The position numbers were made by a program, and so were the translations under genes. Positions 6,611 through 14,132 of a stretch of 63,937 bases of DNA are shown here, in pieces (position 1 is the first letter of the stretch; every line of letters begins with the position of its first letter). The DNA comes from an uncultured Selenomonadaceae bacterium. Its GTDB lineage: Bacteria; Bacillota; Negativicutes; Selenomonadales; Selenomonadaceae. The notes under the pieces are model-generated. The model searched no databases, was not told the origin of the DNA, and saw only the letters and a program-made list of their open reading frames with translations. Where the stretch lies: contig CAJOHN010000007.1 of assembly GCA_905234235.1 (NCBI GenBank), positions 1 to 63,937 on the forward strand, written 5' to 3'.

Positions 6611-9600
6611 ATGTTCGAGGAGGCTTTCCAATACAAGCTGATTTATATCTTTTCAATCGACGACAAAGCGCATCGCGGACGCCTCAAAATCGGCGATACC
6701 ACTCTGACGACGAACCGCGCCGCAGAATTTTTTAAGCCGTGTTGCAACGAACTCAACGCCGCCGCTAAAAATCGAATCAATCAGTACACGCAGACGGCGG
6801 GCATTTCCTACAAACTTTTGCACACCGAACTTGCCGTCAAGGGCGACATTTCATTCAGAGATTATCACGTCCACCGCGTCTTGAAAAAATATAGAACTAA
6901 AATCAGAGGCTCCAACGCAAAGGAATGGTTTAAAGTTGACCTCGACACCGCCATTAAAGCTATCGCCAAAGTTAAGCGAAAACTTTCCGCCGCGACAGAA
7001 CCTCCCGAAGAATTTACCTTCCGCCCCGAACAACACGAGGCTATTAATCTTACCGTCCAATACTTCAAGAAAGGCAAAGAATTTCTCTGGAATGCCAAAA
7101 TGCGTTTCGGCAAAACTCTCTGCGCCCTCGAAGTCGCTCGCCAAATGAACTTCAACAAAACTATCATCATCACCCACCGCCCTGTTGTCGACGCCGGTTG
7201 GTATGACGATTTCAATAAAATTTTCCACGACACCGATTATAAATATTTCAGCAAAGAAACCGGCATCACGGCTGATAAAAATTTTGTTTACTTTGCGTCT
7301 CTGCAAGACCTGCGCGGCTCCGATATTGTCGGCGGCAAGCATAAAAAAAATTCTAAAATCTTTGATACCGTTTGGGATTTTTTAATCGTCGACGAGGCTC
7401 ACGAAGGCACTACCACTGCGCTCGGCGACACCGTCATTAAAGCCCTCGTCAAAAAAAATACTAAAGTCCTCGCGCTGAGCGGCACGCCCTTTAACATTAT
7501 CGATAACTACGACCCAGAAAGCGTCTACACTTGGGATTACCTCAGCGAACAACGCGCCAAAGCCGATTGGGATAAAAATCATCTCGGCGAATCCAATCCC
7601 TACGCCGACTTGCCGCAAATGCACATCTACACTTACGAACTCGGCAAAGTTTTTAATTACATCGACGCGGAGGATAAGGCTTTTAATTTCTGTGAATTTT
7701 TCCGCACGCGTAATGGGCGATTCATTCATGAGCGCGACGTTAAAAAATTTCTAGACATGCTCGGCAATGAAAGCGATAATAATTACCCGTTCTCCCGCCC
7801 AAAATTCCGTGAACTCTTTAAGCATACGCTTTGGATTGTCCCCGGCGTTAAGGAAGGTCGCGCCCTCAGTGCCATGCTTAACGAACACCCCGCCTTTTGC
7901 ACGCTCGAAATTGTCAACGTTGCGGGCGACGGCGATTCTGACGACGAACCTGTCAACGCCCTCGATAAAGTCAAACGCGCCATCGAAGAAAACGATTACA
8001 CGATAACTTTATCTTGCGGCAAACTTACGACGGGTGTCACGGTTCCTCAATGGACTGCTGTCTTGTATCTCGCGGGCGGCTATTCGACTTCTGCCGCTAA
8101 TTATCTCCAAACTATTTTCCGCGTCCAATCTCCGTGCACCGCCGACGGCAAAGTTAAAACTAACTGCTACGTTTTCGACTTCGCGCCCGACCGTACGCTC
8201 AAAATGATAACCGAAGCCGCCGCCATTTCTCCAAAAGCCGGTAAAACTCAGGACGGCGACCGCGCTATTCTCGGCGAGCTGCTGAACTTTTGCCCGATTA
8301 TTTCCGTCAGCGGCTCCACAATGAAATACACCGCCGATAAGCTCCTCGTCCAACTTAAACGCGCTTGGATTGACCGCGCAGTCCGTAACGGTTTCGACGA
8401 TACCAGCCTCTATAACGATAAACTCTTGCGACTAAATGAACTCGACCTTAAAAAATTCGACGACCTCGACGCTCGTATCGGCTCATCATCTAAAGGCGGT
8501 AAAGATATTAAAGTAAACGAACAAGGGCTCGACCGCGAACAGCGCGATAAAAAATCTTCCAAATCTAAAAAGCCGCGCAGTCCCGAACAAAAAATTCACG
8601 ACGAACAACTCCGCCGCCGCCGAAGAGCAATTTCTACCCTGCGCAACGTCTCAATCAGAATGCCTCTGCTTATTTACGGCGCGGACGTTCCAATCAATGA
8701 AAATATTACAATCAACCGCTTTGCCGAACTCGTCGACGAGGCAAGCTGGGCTGAGTTCATGCCTAAAAATTTTACCAAAAAAGATTTCGCTAACATAATC
8801 GAGTATTACGACCCGGAAATTTTTATCGGGACGGGCAACGAAGTCCGCCAACGCGCTTTGCTAGCCGATAACCTCAAGCCCGCAGAACGTATTAATAAAA
8901 TCGCCGAACTCTTCGCCACGTTCAAAAATCCCGATAAGGAAACCGTCCTCACGCCGTTTAATGTCGTCAAGCTCCATGTTGATTCTGCCTTCGACGAAAA
9001 ATTTTTCACCGCCGATAAAAAAATCCTTGAAATTAATTCCAAAACGGGCTTGTATCCTCTTTACGTTGCTTATAAAATTTATCGGGCGCGGCTCGGCAAC
9101 GTCGACGAAGATACAATTCCTATCGACAATCTGCGCGGGCTTTGGGATATGACCGTCGCCGAAAATATTTTTGTCATATGCAAAACCCCGATGGCTAAGG
9201 CGATTACCCGCAGAACTCTTCTCGGCTTCCGCGCAGGCAACGTCAACGCTCATTGTTTCGACGACCTCATTAATCAGCTTAGAAATAAATCCGAACAATT
9301 CCTTAAACGCGTCACGAGTAAAAATTTTTGGAGTAAAGGAGTTGGCAAAATGTTTTTCGATGGTGTCGTCGGTAACCCGCCTTATCAAGTCGCAACCGGC
9401 ACGGGAAATTTCGCCGCCCCCATTTATCACGAGTTCATTAAGATTGCTTACAACGAAAAACTTACTAAAAAAGCAAGCTTGATTCATCCTGCGCGGTTTC
9501 TTTTTAATGCGGGAGCCACGCCGGGCGATTTCGCAGAAAAATTTCTTCACGATAACCACGTCAAGATTGTTAAGCATTTTTTTAAGAGCCAAGACGTTTT

Positions 9601-10378
9601 CCCGACCTCCGACATCAAAGGCGGCGTCGCCATTACTATTTTCGACGCTGAAAAAACTTTCGACGCGATTGGAATTTTTATCCCCTTCGACGAACTTAAA
9701 TCTATCCATAAAAAAGTTGTCCGCGATAATAAAAATTTTAAGCCCTTCAGCGAAATTATTTATCCCGCGACGATTTATCGACTCACGAGAAAATTTCACG
9801 AAGACAACCCCAACGCCGTTAAATCTATTTCAAGCGGTCACGAAAACGATTTTTCAACGATTCTTATGAAACGATTCAGCAATTTATTTTTTGATGAAAA
9901 ACCCGACGACGGGCACGAATATTTTCAAGCGCACGGGCTGATGAACGGTCTGCGTTTTTGTAAATGGTTCCGCCGTGATTGGATAAATAATCCTGAGCCG
10001 TTTGATAAGTGGAAAGTTTTAATTCCGGAATCTAATGGTTCGGGAGCTTTGGGTGAAGTGGTTAGTACGCCGCTTGTCGGCCTGCCGCTTGTCGGCTGCA
10101 CACAGACGTTTATAACGGTCGGAGCGTTCGATACACGGGCGGAAGCGGAGGCTTGCCATGCATACATCAAGAGCAAATTTTGCAGAGTAATGTTGGGCAT
10201 ACTCAAGGTAACACAGCACAATCCGCCGGCAACTTGGGCAATGGTACCGATGCAAGATTTTACGTCGGAGTCTGACATAGATTGGAGCGGTGACGTTGAC
10301 GCGCAACTTTATCGTAAATATAACTTGGACGACGCGGAGATAAAATTTATTGAGAGCAAAGTTAAGGAGATGACTTGA
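6611..10378 (+). CDS. Fusion restriction enzyme: GIY-YIG-like, DEAD/DEAH helicase and N6-adenine methyltransferase
   Basis: 1255 residues. Residues ~8-120 resemble the T5orf172/GIY-YIG nuclease fold: YKLIYIF, RLKIGDTT, an Arg near residue 57, and EWFKVDL near residue 107. Residues ~130-560 are a superfamily 2 helicase/translocase: MRFGKTLCALE as Walker A, VDEAHEG as the DEAH box, ALSGTPF as motif III, and FRVQSP as motif VI. A Lys/Arg-rich stretch follows near residue 660. Residues ~800-1250 are methyltransferase-like, with ILEINSKTGLYP as a degenerate motif I and the catalytic NPPYQ near residue 922, followed by a probable target recognition region. The plan (nuclease-translocase-methylase in one chain) resembles type ISP/IIG restriction enzymes. 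The ribosome binding site GGGGAGG lies in the end of the upstream gene. Confidence 0.75.
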   Translation: MFEEAFQYKLIYIFSIDDKAHRGRLKIGDTTLTTNRAAEFFKPCCNELNAAAKNRINQYTQTAGISYKLLHTELAVKGDISFRDYHVHRVLKKYRTKIRGSNAKEWFKVDLDTAIKAIAKVKRKLSAATEPPEEFTFRPEQHEAINLTVQYFKKGKEFLWNAKMRFGKTLCALEVARQMNFNKTIIITHRPVVDAGWYDDFNKIFHDTDYKYFSKETGITADKNFVYFASLQDLRGSDIVGGKHKKNSKIFDTVWDFLIVDEAHEGTTTALGDTVIKALVKKNTKVLALSGTPFNIIDNYDPESVYTWDYLSEQRAKADWDKNHLGESNPYADLPQMHIYTYELGKVFNYIDAEDKAFNFCEFFRTRNGRFIHERDVKKFLDMLGNESDNNYPFSRPKFRELFKHTLWIVPGVKEGRALSAMLNEHPAFCTLEIVNVAGDGDSDDEPVNALDKVKRAIEENDYTITLSCGKLTTGVTVPQWTAVLYLAGGYSTSAANYLQTIFRVQSPCTADGKVKTNCYVFDFAPDRTLKMITEAAAISPKAGKTQDGDRAILGELLNFCPIISVSGSTMKYTADKLLVQLKRAWIDRAVRNGFDDTSLYNDKLLRLNELDLKKFDDLDARIGSSSKGGKDIKVNEQGLDREQRDKKSSKSKKPRSPEQKIHDEQLRRRRRAISTLRNVSIRMPLLIYGADVPINENITINRFAELVDEASWAEFMPKNFTKKDFANIIEYYDPEIFIGTGNEVRQRALLADNLKPAERINKIAELFATFKNPDKETVLTPFNVVKLHVDSAFDEKFFTADKKILEINSKTGLYPLYVAYKIYRARLGNVDEDTIPIDNLRGLWDMTVAENIFVICKTPMAKAITRRTLLGFRAGNVNAHCFDDLINQLRNKSEQFLKRVTSKNFWSKGVGKMFFDGVVGNPPYQVATGTGNFAAPIYHEFIKIAYNEKLTKKASLIHPARFLFNAGATPGDFAEKFLHDNHVKIVKHFFKSQDVFPTSDIKGGVAITIFDAEKTFDAIGIFIPFDELKSIHKKVVRDNKNFKPFSEIIYPATIYRLTRKFHEDNPNAVKSISSGHENDFSTILMKRFSNLFFDEKPDDGHEYFQAHGLMNGLRFCKWFRRDWINNPEPFDKWKVLIPESNGSGALGEVVSTPLVGLPLVGCTQTFITVGAFDTRAEAEACHAYIKSKFCRVMLGILKVTQHNPPATWAMVPMQDFTSESDIDWSGDVDAQLYRKYNLDDAEIKFIESKVKEMT

Positions 10379-10403
10379 AAAATTTTTCGGGCTGTGATAA
10401 ACT
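10375..10403 (+). promoter_or_regulatory. Promoter of candidate antitoxin RNA 2
   Basis: TTGAAA (10375-10380), a 17-base spacer ending in TGTGA (an extended -10 TGn), and TAAACT (10398-10403). The -35 box overlaps the stop codon of the upstream restriction gene. Confidence 0.65.
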
Positions 10404-10409
10404 GCAAGC

Positions 10410-10482
10410 GTTAGTTGAGAAACTACAGCCTGTGAGTATAGTACAACTACAAAAAGAACCCCGAGCCGGTAACTCGGGGTTC
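10410..10482 (+). ncRNA. Candidate antitoxin RNA of type I toxin-antitoxin locus 2
   Basis: An RNA of about 73 bases is predicted from the promoter at 10375-10403 to the hairpin at 10456-10482. It holds the octamer ACAACTAC (10443-10450), which is repeated on the same strand at 10679-10686, exactly where the opposing toxin mRNA should begin. The RNA could therefore pair with both the 5' end of the toxin mRNA (direct repeat) and its 3' end (shared terminator). That is the mechanism known for RNA II of the Enterococcus par locus. A closely similar sequence recurs at 10727-10838. Confidence 0.65.
10456..10482. terminator. Bidirectional terminator of type I locus 2
   Basis: GAACCCCGAG pairs perfectly with CTCGGGGTTC around a seven-base loop. 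On the minus strand it is followed by TTTTTGTAG, which makes a good terminator for the toxin mRNA. On the plus strand it would end the antisense RNA. Confidence 0.8.
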
Positions 10483-10540
10483 AGACGTCTCACGACGCTT
10501 TTCGTTTTCCAGATTAACGATAACCACTGTGCTCTGTATC

Positions 10541-10645
10541 TTATCTGTTGCGCTGATTACGCTTGTCGAGCCACTTGCAAATGTAGTAGGAGAGGATATT
10601 TCCGACAACAGTTGCTGCGACGGTCAAGACAAAACCTGTGAGCAT
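10541..10645 (-). CDS. Fst/holin-like small membrane toxin peptide (34 aa), locus 2
   Basis: 34 residues from ATG 10645 behind the very strong ribosome binding site AAAGGAGGTGAAAACT. A hydrophobic helix (residues ~3-22, including VAATVVGNILSYYI) is followed by the basic tail CKWLDKRNQRNR. This pattern, with VVGN, YYICKWLD and a charged tail, is characteristic of Fst/holin-like type I toxins of Firmicutes, which damage the membrane when not repressed by a small RNA. It has its own promoter, a promoter-proximal direct repeat and a shared terminator with an opposing RNA. It directly follows a restriction-modification operon, so it may help to stabilise that island. Function is inferred from family resemblance. 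Confidence 0.78.
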   Translation of the reverse strand: MLTGFVLTVAATVVGNILSYYICKWLDKRNQRNR

Positions 10646-10678
10646 AGTTTTCACCTCCTTTCCAACTCGAAGAGGTAA

Positions 10679-10686
10679 ACAACTAC
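10679..10686 (+). repeat. Direct repeat ACAACTAC shared with antitoxin RNA 2
   Basis: ACAACTAC here is identical to 10443-10450. The minus-strand copy falls at the predicted 5' end of the toxin 2 mRNA, seven bases after its -10 box. It would give eight base pairs between the toxin leader and the antisense RNA. Confidence 0.6.
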
Positions 10687-10692
10687 GAACTT

Positions 10693-10721
10693 ATTTTAGC
10701 GAAAAAATTTTCACGTGGCAA
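10693..10721 (-). promoter_or_regulatory. Promoter of toxin 2
   Basis: On the minus strand TTGCCA (10721-10716), a 17-base spacer and TAAAAT (10698-10693). Transcription would start near 10686, leaving a ~40-base leader before the toxin ATG. Confidence 0.7.
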
Positions 10722-10726
10722 GCGGC

Positions 10727-10755
10727 TTGCAAAAAGTTCCGTGCTGTGATAAACT
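10727..10755 (+). promoter_or_regulatory. Promoter of orphan antitoxin-like RNA 3
   Basis: TTGCAA (10727-10732), a 17-base spacer ending in TGTGA, and TAAACT (10750-10755). From GTGATAAACT onward it is almost identical to the promoter and first 30 bases of antitoxin RNA 2. Confidence 0.6.
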
Positions 10756-10761
10756 ACAAAC

Positions 10762-10838
10762 GTTAGTTGAGAAACTACGATACGTGAGCATGACGAGGTT
10801 ACCCAAAAAAAGAACCCTGAGCTATTAGCTTGGGGTTC
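10762..10838 (+). ncRNA. Orphan antitoxin-like RNA, copy 3
   Basis: This is a second copy of the locus 2 antisense-RNA unit. GTTAGTTGAGAAACTAC is shared with 10410-10426, and the unit ends in the hairpin GAACCCTGAGCT/AGCTTGGGGTTC (10812-10838). No small hydrophobic ORF with a ribosome binding site is found on the minus strand between it and ftsZ. It therefore looks like a solitary antitoxin RNA whose toxin partner was lost, or a decoy or backup for locus 2. Confidence 0.5.
10812..10838 (+). terminator. Terminator of orphan antitoxin-like RNA 3
   Basis: A 12-pair stem, GAACCCTGAGCT with AGCTTGGGGTTC (two G-U pairs), with a three-base loop. It is equivalent to the hairpin at 10456-10482. Confidence 0.65.
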
Positions 10839-11002
10839 AAACGTTTAACGGGAGAGATGATTTTGATGAACGCCATTTTAGCTTGCTGAAAATTTTATGA
10901 CGTAAAGCCTTTCGCAAAAAAATTTTTTATAGTACAATGACGGCGAACGGTAGAAAGGATTTCCTTGACGGGATTAAATAAATTTTATGGAGGAATGAGA
11001 GT

Positions 11003-12154
11003 GTGTTTGAACTTGATGACAACACTTTAGACCAGTTCGCCAAGATTAAAGTTATCGGAGTAGGCGGCGGCGGGAATAACGCTGTCAACCGTATGATTTC
11101 ATTAGGCTTGGAGGGCGTGGAATTTATCGCCGTGAATACCGATGCGCAAGCACTTTTGACGGCATTGGCTCCCAAGCGTATGCAAATCGGCGAGAAACTT
11201 ACCAGAGGCTTAGGCGCGGGCGCACGTCCCGAAATCGGGCAAAAGGCGGCAATGGAAAGTCGCGAAGACATTATCAACGCCCTGCGCGGCTCGGACATGG
11301 TATTTATAACGGCTGGAATGGGCGGCGGTACGGGAACCGGCGCGGCTCCGGTCGTCGCTGAATGTGCCAGAGAAATTGGCGCGTTGACTGTCGGCGTCGT
11401 GACTCGTCCGTTTACTTTTGAAGGTCCCAAGCGTAAGAAGAATGCCGACATTGGCATAGAAAATCTCAAGCGCAACGTCGACACGATTATAACGATTCCG
11501 AACGACAGATTATTGCAGGTTGTCGATAAGAAAACGCCGATGACGCAAGCTTTCACGATAGCCGATGATATTTTGCGTCAAGGCGTCAAGGGCATTTCGG
11601 ATTTAATCGCGGTGCCCGGTCTTGTTAATTTGGATTTCGCGGACGTTAAGTCGATAATGAGCAATGCGGGTTCGGCGTTGATGGGCATTGGTGAGGCTTC
11701 GGGCGAAAATGCAACTGTCGACGCGGTTAAGGCGGCGATTGACTCTCCGTTGCTCGAAACGAGTTTACAGGGGGCGCGCGGCGTATTGCTGAACATTATG
11801 GGCGCGACTGATTCTTTATCGATGATGGAAGTCAACGAGGCGTCAACGACAGTTCAAGAGGCGGCGCACCCCGATGCTGAAATTATTTGGGGCGTGAGCG
11901 TCGACGAATCATTGGGCGATAAGGTCAGTGTCACGGTTATTGCCACGCGTTTCGACGAGGAAGAGGAAGAAGAAGTCGTAAGCGAGCCGGAGCCTGTTCG
12001 CCCGCAAGTTTATGATGATCAGCCGCGTCGTCAGCAACAAGAACCTGCGCGGTCGCCGTTCGGGAATTTCAATGCGGGCTTCGGCAACTCAAATAATCAA
12101 TCGGGCGGCGGCGTGGAGATAGAAATTCCGCCGTGGATGCGTTCGCGTAAATGA
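11003..12154 (+). CDS. ftsZ: Cell division protein FtsZ
   Basis: 383 residues from GTG 11003, which follows GGAGGAATGAGA. FtsZ is the tubulin-like GTPase that forms the cytokinetic ring at midcell. Visible motifs are [16 protein letters not shown] (nucleotide loop), the tubulin signature [13 protein letters not shown] near residue 107, and [11 protein letters not shown] (T7 loop with catalytic Asp). An acidic, Gln-rich linker (residues ~315-370) leads to the conserved tail [12 protein letters not shown], the docking site for FtsA, SepF and ZapA-type partners. It stands alone here, without ftsA, and is followed directly by the RNase P RNA gene. Confidence 0.97.
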   Translation: MFELDDNTLDQFAKIKVIGVGGGGNNAVNRMISLGLEGVEFIAVNTDAQALLTALAPKRMQIGEKLTRGLGAGARPEIGQKAAMESREDIINALRGSDMVFITAGMGGGTGTGAAPVVAECAREIGALTVGVVTRPFTFEGPKRKKNADIGIENLKRNVDTIITIPNDRLLQVVDKKTPMTQAFTIADDILRQGVKGISDLIAVPGLVNLDFADVKSIMSNAGSALMGIGEASGENATVDAVKAAIDSPLLETSLQGARGVLLNIMGATDSLSMMEVNEASTTVQEAAHPDAEIIWGVSVDESLGDKVSVTVIATRFDEEEEEEVVSEPEPVRPQVYDDQPRRQQQEPARSPFGNFNAGFGNSNNQSGGGVEIEIPPWMRSRK

Positions 12155-12160
12155 TAAGGT

Positions 12161-12189
12161 TTGACATAATGAAAAGATGATGATAAAAT
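12161..12189 (+). promoter_or_regulatory. Promoter of the RNase P RNA gene
   Basis: A perfect TTGACA (12161-12166), a 17-base spacer and TAAAAT (12184-12189), eight bases before the predicted RNA start. Confidence 0.8.
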
Positions 12190-12196
12190 TTTTAGC

Positions 12197-12543
12197 GTTG
12201 GCAGGTAGGAGAGGCAATCGCGGAAAAAATTTTTTCGAGGAAAGTCCGGACTCCATAGAGCGGCGTGCCGGGTAACGCCCGGTGAGAGTAATCTTAAAGA
12301 CAGTATCACAGAAAAGGAAACCGCCGGAAATTTTTTCGGTAAGGGTGAAAAGGCAGGGTAAGAGCCTACCGGTTGTTTGGTAACAAGCAAGCCTGATAAA
12401 CCTCACGCGGAGCAAAACTAAATAGGAAAGGGTTGAGGTTGCTCGCTGACCTTTCGGGTAAGTTGCGCAGACTTGAGCGGTAACGTTCAAGCAAGATAAA
12501 TGATTGCCATTAACAGAATCCGGCTTATTGACTGCCTGCCAAC
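12197..12543 (+). ncRNA. rnpB: RNase P RNA
   Basis: This is the catalytic RNA of RNase P, which removes 5' leaders from tRNA precursors. The ends pair: GTTGGCAGGTAG with CTGCCTGCCAAC. Conserved core segments are present in order: GAGGAAAGTCCGGACTCC near the 5' end, CAGAAAAGGAAACCGCC, AAGGGTGAAAAGGCAGGGTAAGAG, and the 3' ACAGAATCCGGCTTATTGACTG. Length is about 347 bases, normal for a bacterial RNase P RNA. It has its own promoter and terminator between ftsZ and an NlpC/P60 gene. Confidence 0.95.
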
Positions 12544-12544
12544 A

Positions 12545-12582
12545 AAAACGTCGCTTCTCAAATCGAGTTGCGGCGTTTTATC
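12545..12582 (+). terminator. Terminator of rnpB
   Basis: AAAACGTCGC pairs with GCGGCGTTTT across a loop of about 15 bases, ending in TTTTATCTTT. Confidence 0.75.
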
Positions 12583-12671
12583 TTTAGAAAAATTTCAGGG
12601 CGTAATTCATTTATTAATCAGCGTGGAAGATTATAATTCGATTAAAATTTTTAGAGAGGAAGTGGCTGATT

Positions 12672-13340
12672 TTGATTAGTTTTTTGCGAGCGTTAGTGAT
12701 GGTGGTTTTATTGTTATCAATGAGCGTATCGCAGGGTAATGCGGCGGGACAATTCAGGGTCGGGGATCAAGGCGAAGAAATTGCCGAGATTCAAGACCAA
12801 CTCGTCTTGCTCGGTTATGACGTAATGGCGGACGGTGCTTTTGGAGTAGCGACTGTTGAGGCGATTAAAGACTTCCAAAAATCTTGCGGTATTAAAGTTG
12901 ACGGCTTAATTGGTCCGGCGACTTACTCCGCACTTCTCGGCAAGGAAATGCCCGAAATTACTCACGGCGCGAGTTACCTTGCCAACACAATCGTTTCTTT
13001 GTCGATGAATTATATCGGCGTCCCCTACGTGTTCGGCGGCACCAGCCCTTACGGCTTTGATTGTTCCGGCTACGTTCAATACGTCTTCGCAAATGCGGGC
13101 ATTTCTATTCCGCGCACTGCCGACGTTCAATACGACTTCGGCACGCCCATTGCCACGACTGATCTCGTAAGCGGCGATTTGGTTTTCTTTAGCACCTACA
13201 CTTATGGCGCGTCGCACGTCGGAATTTATCTCGGCGACAACAATTTTATCCACGCCAGCTCCAGTCGCGGTGTTACTATCGATTCTTTGGGAAGTTCTTA
13301 TTGGAGCTCGCACTACATTGGCGCACGCAGAATTTTGTAA
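12672..13340 (+). CDS. Secreted NlpC/P60 endopeptidase with peptidoglycan-binding domain
   Basis: 222 residues from TTG 12672 after GAGGAAGTGG. Residues 1-25 form a signal peptide (basic start, a VMVVLLLSMSV core, and cleavage after GNAA). Residues ~28-90 are a peptidoglycan-binding type 1 domain with GDQGEEIAEIQDQL and DGLIGPATYSAL. Residues ~105-222 form the NlpC/P60 catalytic domain with the nucleophile Cys in FDCSGYVQYVF, the catalytic His in SHVGIYLG, and a downstream His in FIHAS. Such enzymes hydrolyse gamma-D-Glu to diamino acid bonds in stem peptides of the cell wall. A terminator follows, so it is probably monocistronic. Confidence 0.92.
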   Translation: MISFLRALVMVVLLLSMSVSQGNAAGQFRVGDQGEEIAEIQDQLVLLGYDVMADGAFGVATVEAIKDFQKSCGIKVDGLIGPATYSALLGKEMPEITHGASYLANTIVSLSMNYIGVPYVFGGTSPYGFDCSGYVQYVFANAGISIPRTADVQYDFGTPIATTDLVSGDLVFFSTYTYGASHVGIYLGDNNFIHASSSRGVTIDSLGSSYWSSHYIGARRIL

Positions 13341-13362
13341 GTCCTTCGCGACTTTATCAAAC

Positions 13363-13400
13363 AAAAAATGTCCTTCGTGAATACGAGGGGCATTTTTCTT
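13363..13400 (+). terminator. Terminator of the NlpC/P60 gene
   Basis: AAAAAATGTCCTTCGT pairs with ACGAGGGGCATTTTT around GAAT, ending in a T run. Confidence 0.8.
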
Positions 13401-13414
13401 TAGTGGTCAGTACT

Positions 13415-13446
13415 CCCTAACCCCTAACCCCTAACCCCTAACCCCT
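13415..13446. repeat. Heptanucleotide CCCTAAC tandem repeat (G-quadruplex-like on minus strand)
   Basis: Four perfect copies of CCCTAAC followed by a CCCTGA variant. The minus strand reads GGGGTTA in tandem. It lies between two convergent genes. Related heptads occur at 51193-51219 and 58492-58563. Confidence 0.85.
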
Positions 13447-13463
13447 GAAACCTTTTCATCTAA

Positions 13464-14120
13464 TCAAGCGTATTTCATGACGACGCCGCGAATCATATCA
13501 GCCACGCGCTTTGTATGGTCGAGAGCCTCTTCCACGTCCTCCAAAATATCCTTCCACTTTATCAAATGGATAACTGCGCGGCTCGCTCCGTGTTCCTTAG
13601 AAGCCTCAACCGCCTCATCGAATAAAATCCCAATATCTGCGCGGTAAATCAAATCGCCACGACTTTCATACTCCGAAATTTTATGGACGGCGTCGAGAAT
13701 CTCGCGCTGATTTTTTTTAACGTCGTTGAGAAGTTTGAACGCCTCTACAAGTTCGTTCGTGCTGTCAAGTAAAAGTTTCGTCAAGGCGTGTGAGCGTTTC
13801 GTCGAATGCCCCGCGTGATACATGATTATCCTCTGCAACGCGCCCTGCAACATATCGACGCCCATATCCAGTTCGTTCGCGATTGAATAAATATCCTCGC
13901 GGTCAATCGGCGTGATGAAGCTCAGATTCAACTTGTTAATAATTTTCTCGTTGACGGCGTCGGCTGCCGATTCAAGCCCTAAAATATCTTCAATGCGTTC
14001 GAGAGCTTGATTTGGGTCTTTGATAACGTCGTCGAGCAACACCGCGCCCAGATGAAAATATTTCGCGTTCTCCAAAAATAAATCGAAAAACTCATTGTCC
14101 TTCCGCGCAAAATTGAACAT
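13464..14120 (-). CDS. DUF47 (PhoU-like) family protein
   Basis: 218 residues from ATG 14120 behind AAGGAGG; the TTG one codon upstream is a less likely start. The protein is almost all helix, with the DUF47 pattern. It starts with FNFARKDNEFFDLFLENA, has heptad-like helices with Asp/Glu metal-ligand candidates, and the central DREDIYSIANELD motif. The C-terminal KWKDILEDVEEALDHT repeats the PhoU three-helix signature. DUF47 proteins are normally accessories of Pit phosphate transporters. No Pit gene is adjacent. Instead it lies 12 bases downstream of the trkA gene on the same strand, so it is probably co-transcribed with a potassium regulator. Confidence 0.85.
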   Translation of the reverse strand: MFNFARKDNEFFDLFLENAKYFHLGAVLLDDVIKDPNQALERIEDILGLESAADAVNEKIINKLNLSFITPIDREDIYSIANELDMGVDMLQGALQRIIMYHAGHSTKRSHALTKLLLDSTNELVEAFKLLNDVKKNQREILDAVHKISEYESRGDLIYRADIGILFDEAVEASKEHGASRAVIHLIKWKDILEDVEEALDHTKRVADMIRGVVMKYA

Positions 14121-14132
14121 CAAAAATCCTCC

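Noticed and set aside
8861..9799. 312-aa ORF on the minus strand
   Set aside because: It is antisense to the methyltransferase part of the restriction gene. There are no motifs and no ribosome site.
10375..10641. 88-aa ORF on the plus strand across the second toxin locus
   Set aside because: It runs through a hairpin terminator and opposite the toxin peptide, with no ribosome site. It is explained better by the RNA genes there.
10806..10880. 25-codon minus-strand frame beginning MAFIKIISPVKRL near the orphan RNA 3
   Set aside because: It has no ribosome site and no long hydrophobic helix, and it runs through the hairpin, so it is not accepted as a third toxin.
13415..13446. Eukaryote-like telomere repeat
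   Set aside because: The surroundings are ordinary bacterial genes, and degenerate relatives occur at two other intergenic sites. It is treated as a bacterial heptad repeat.
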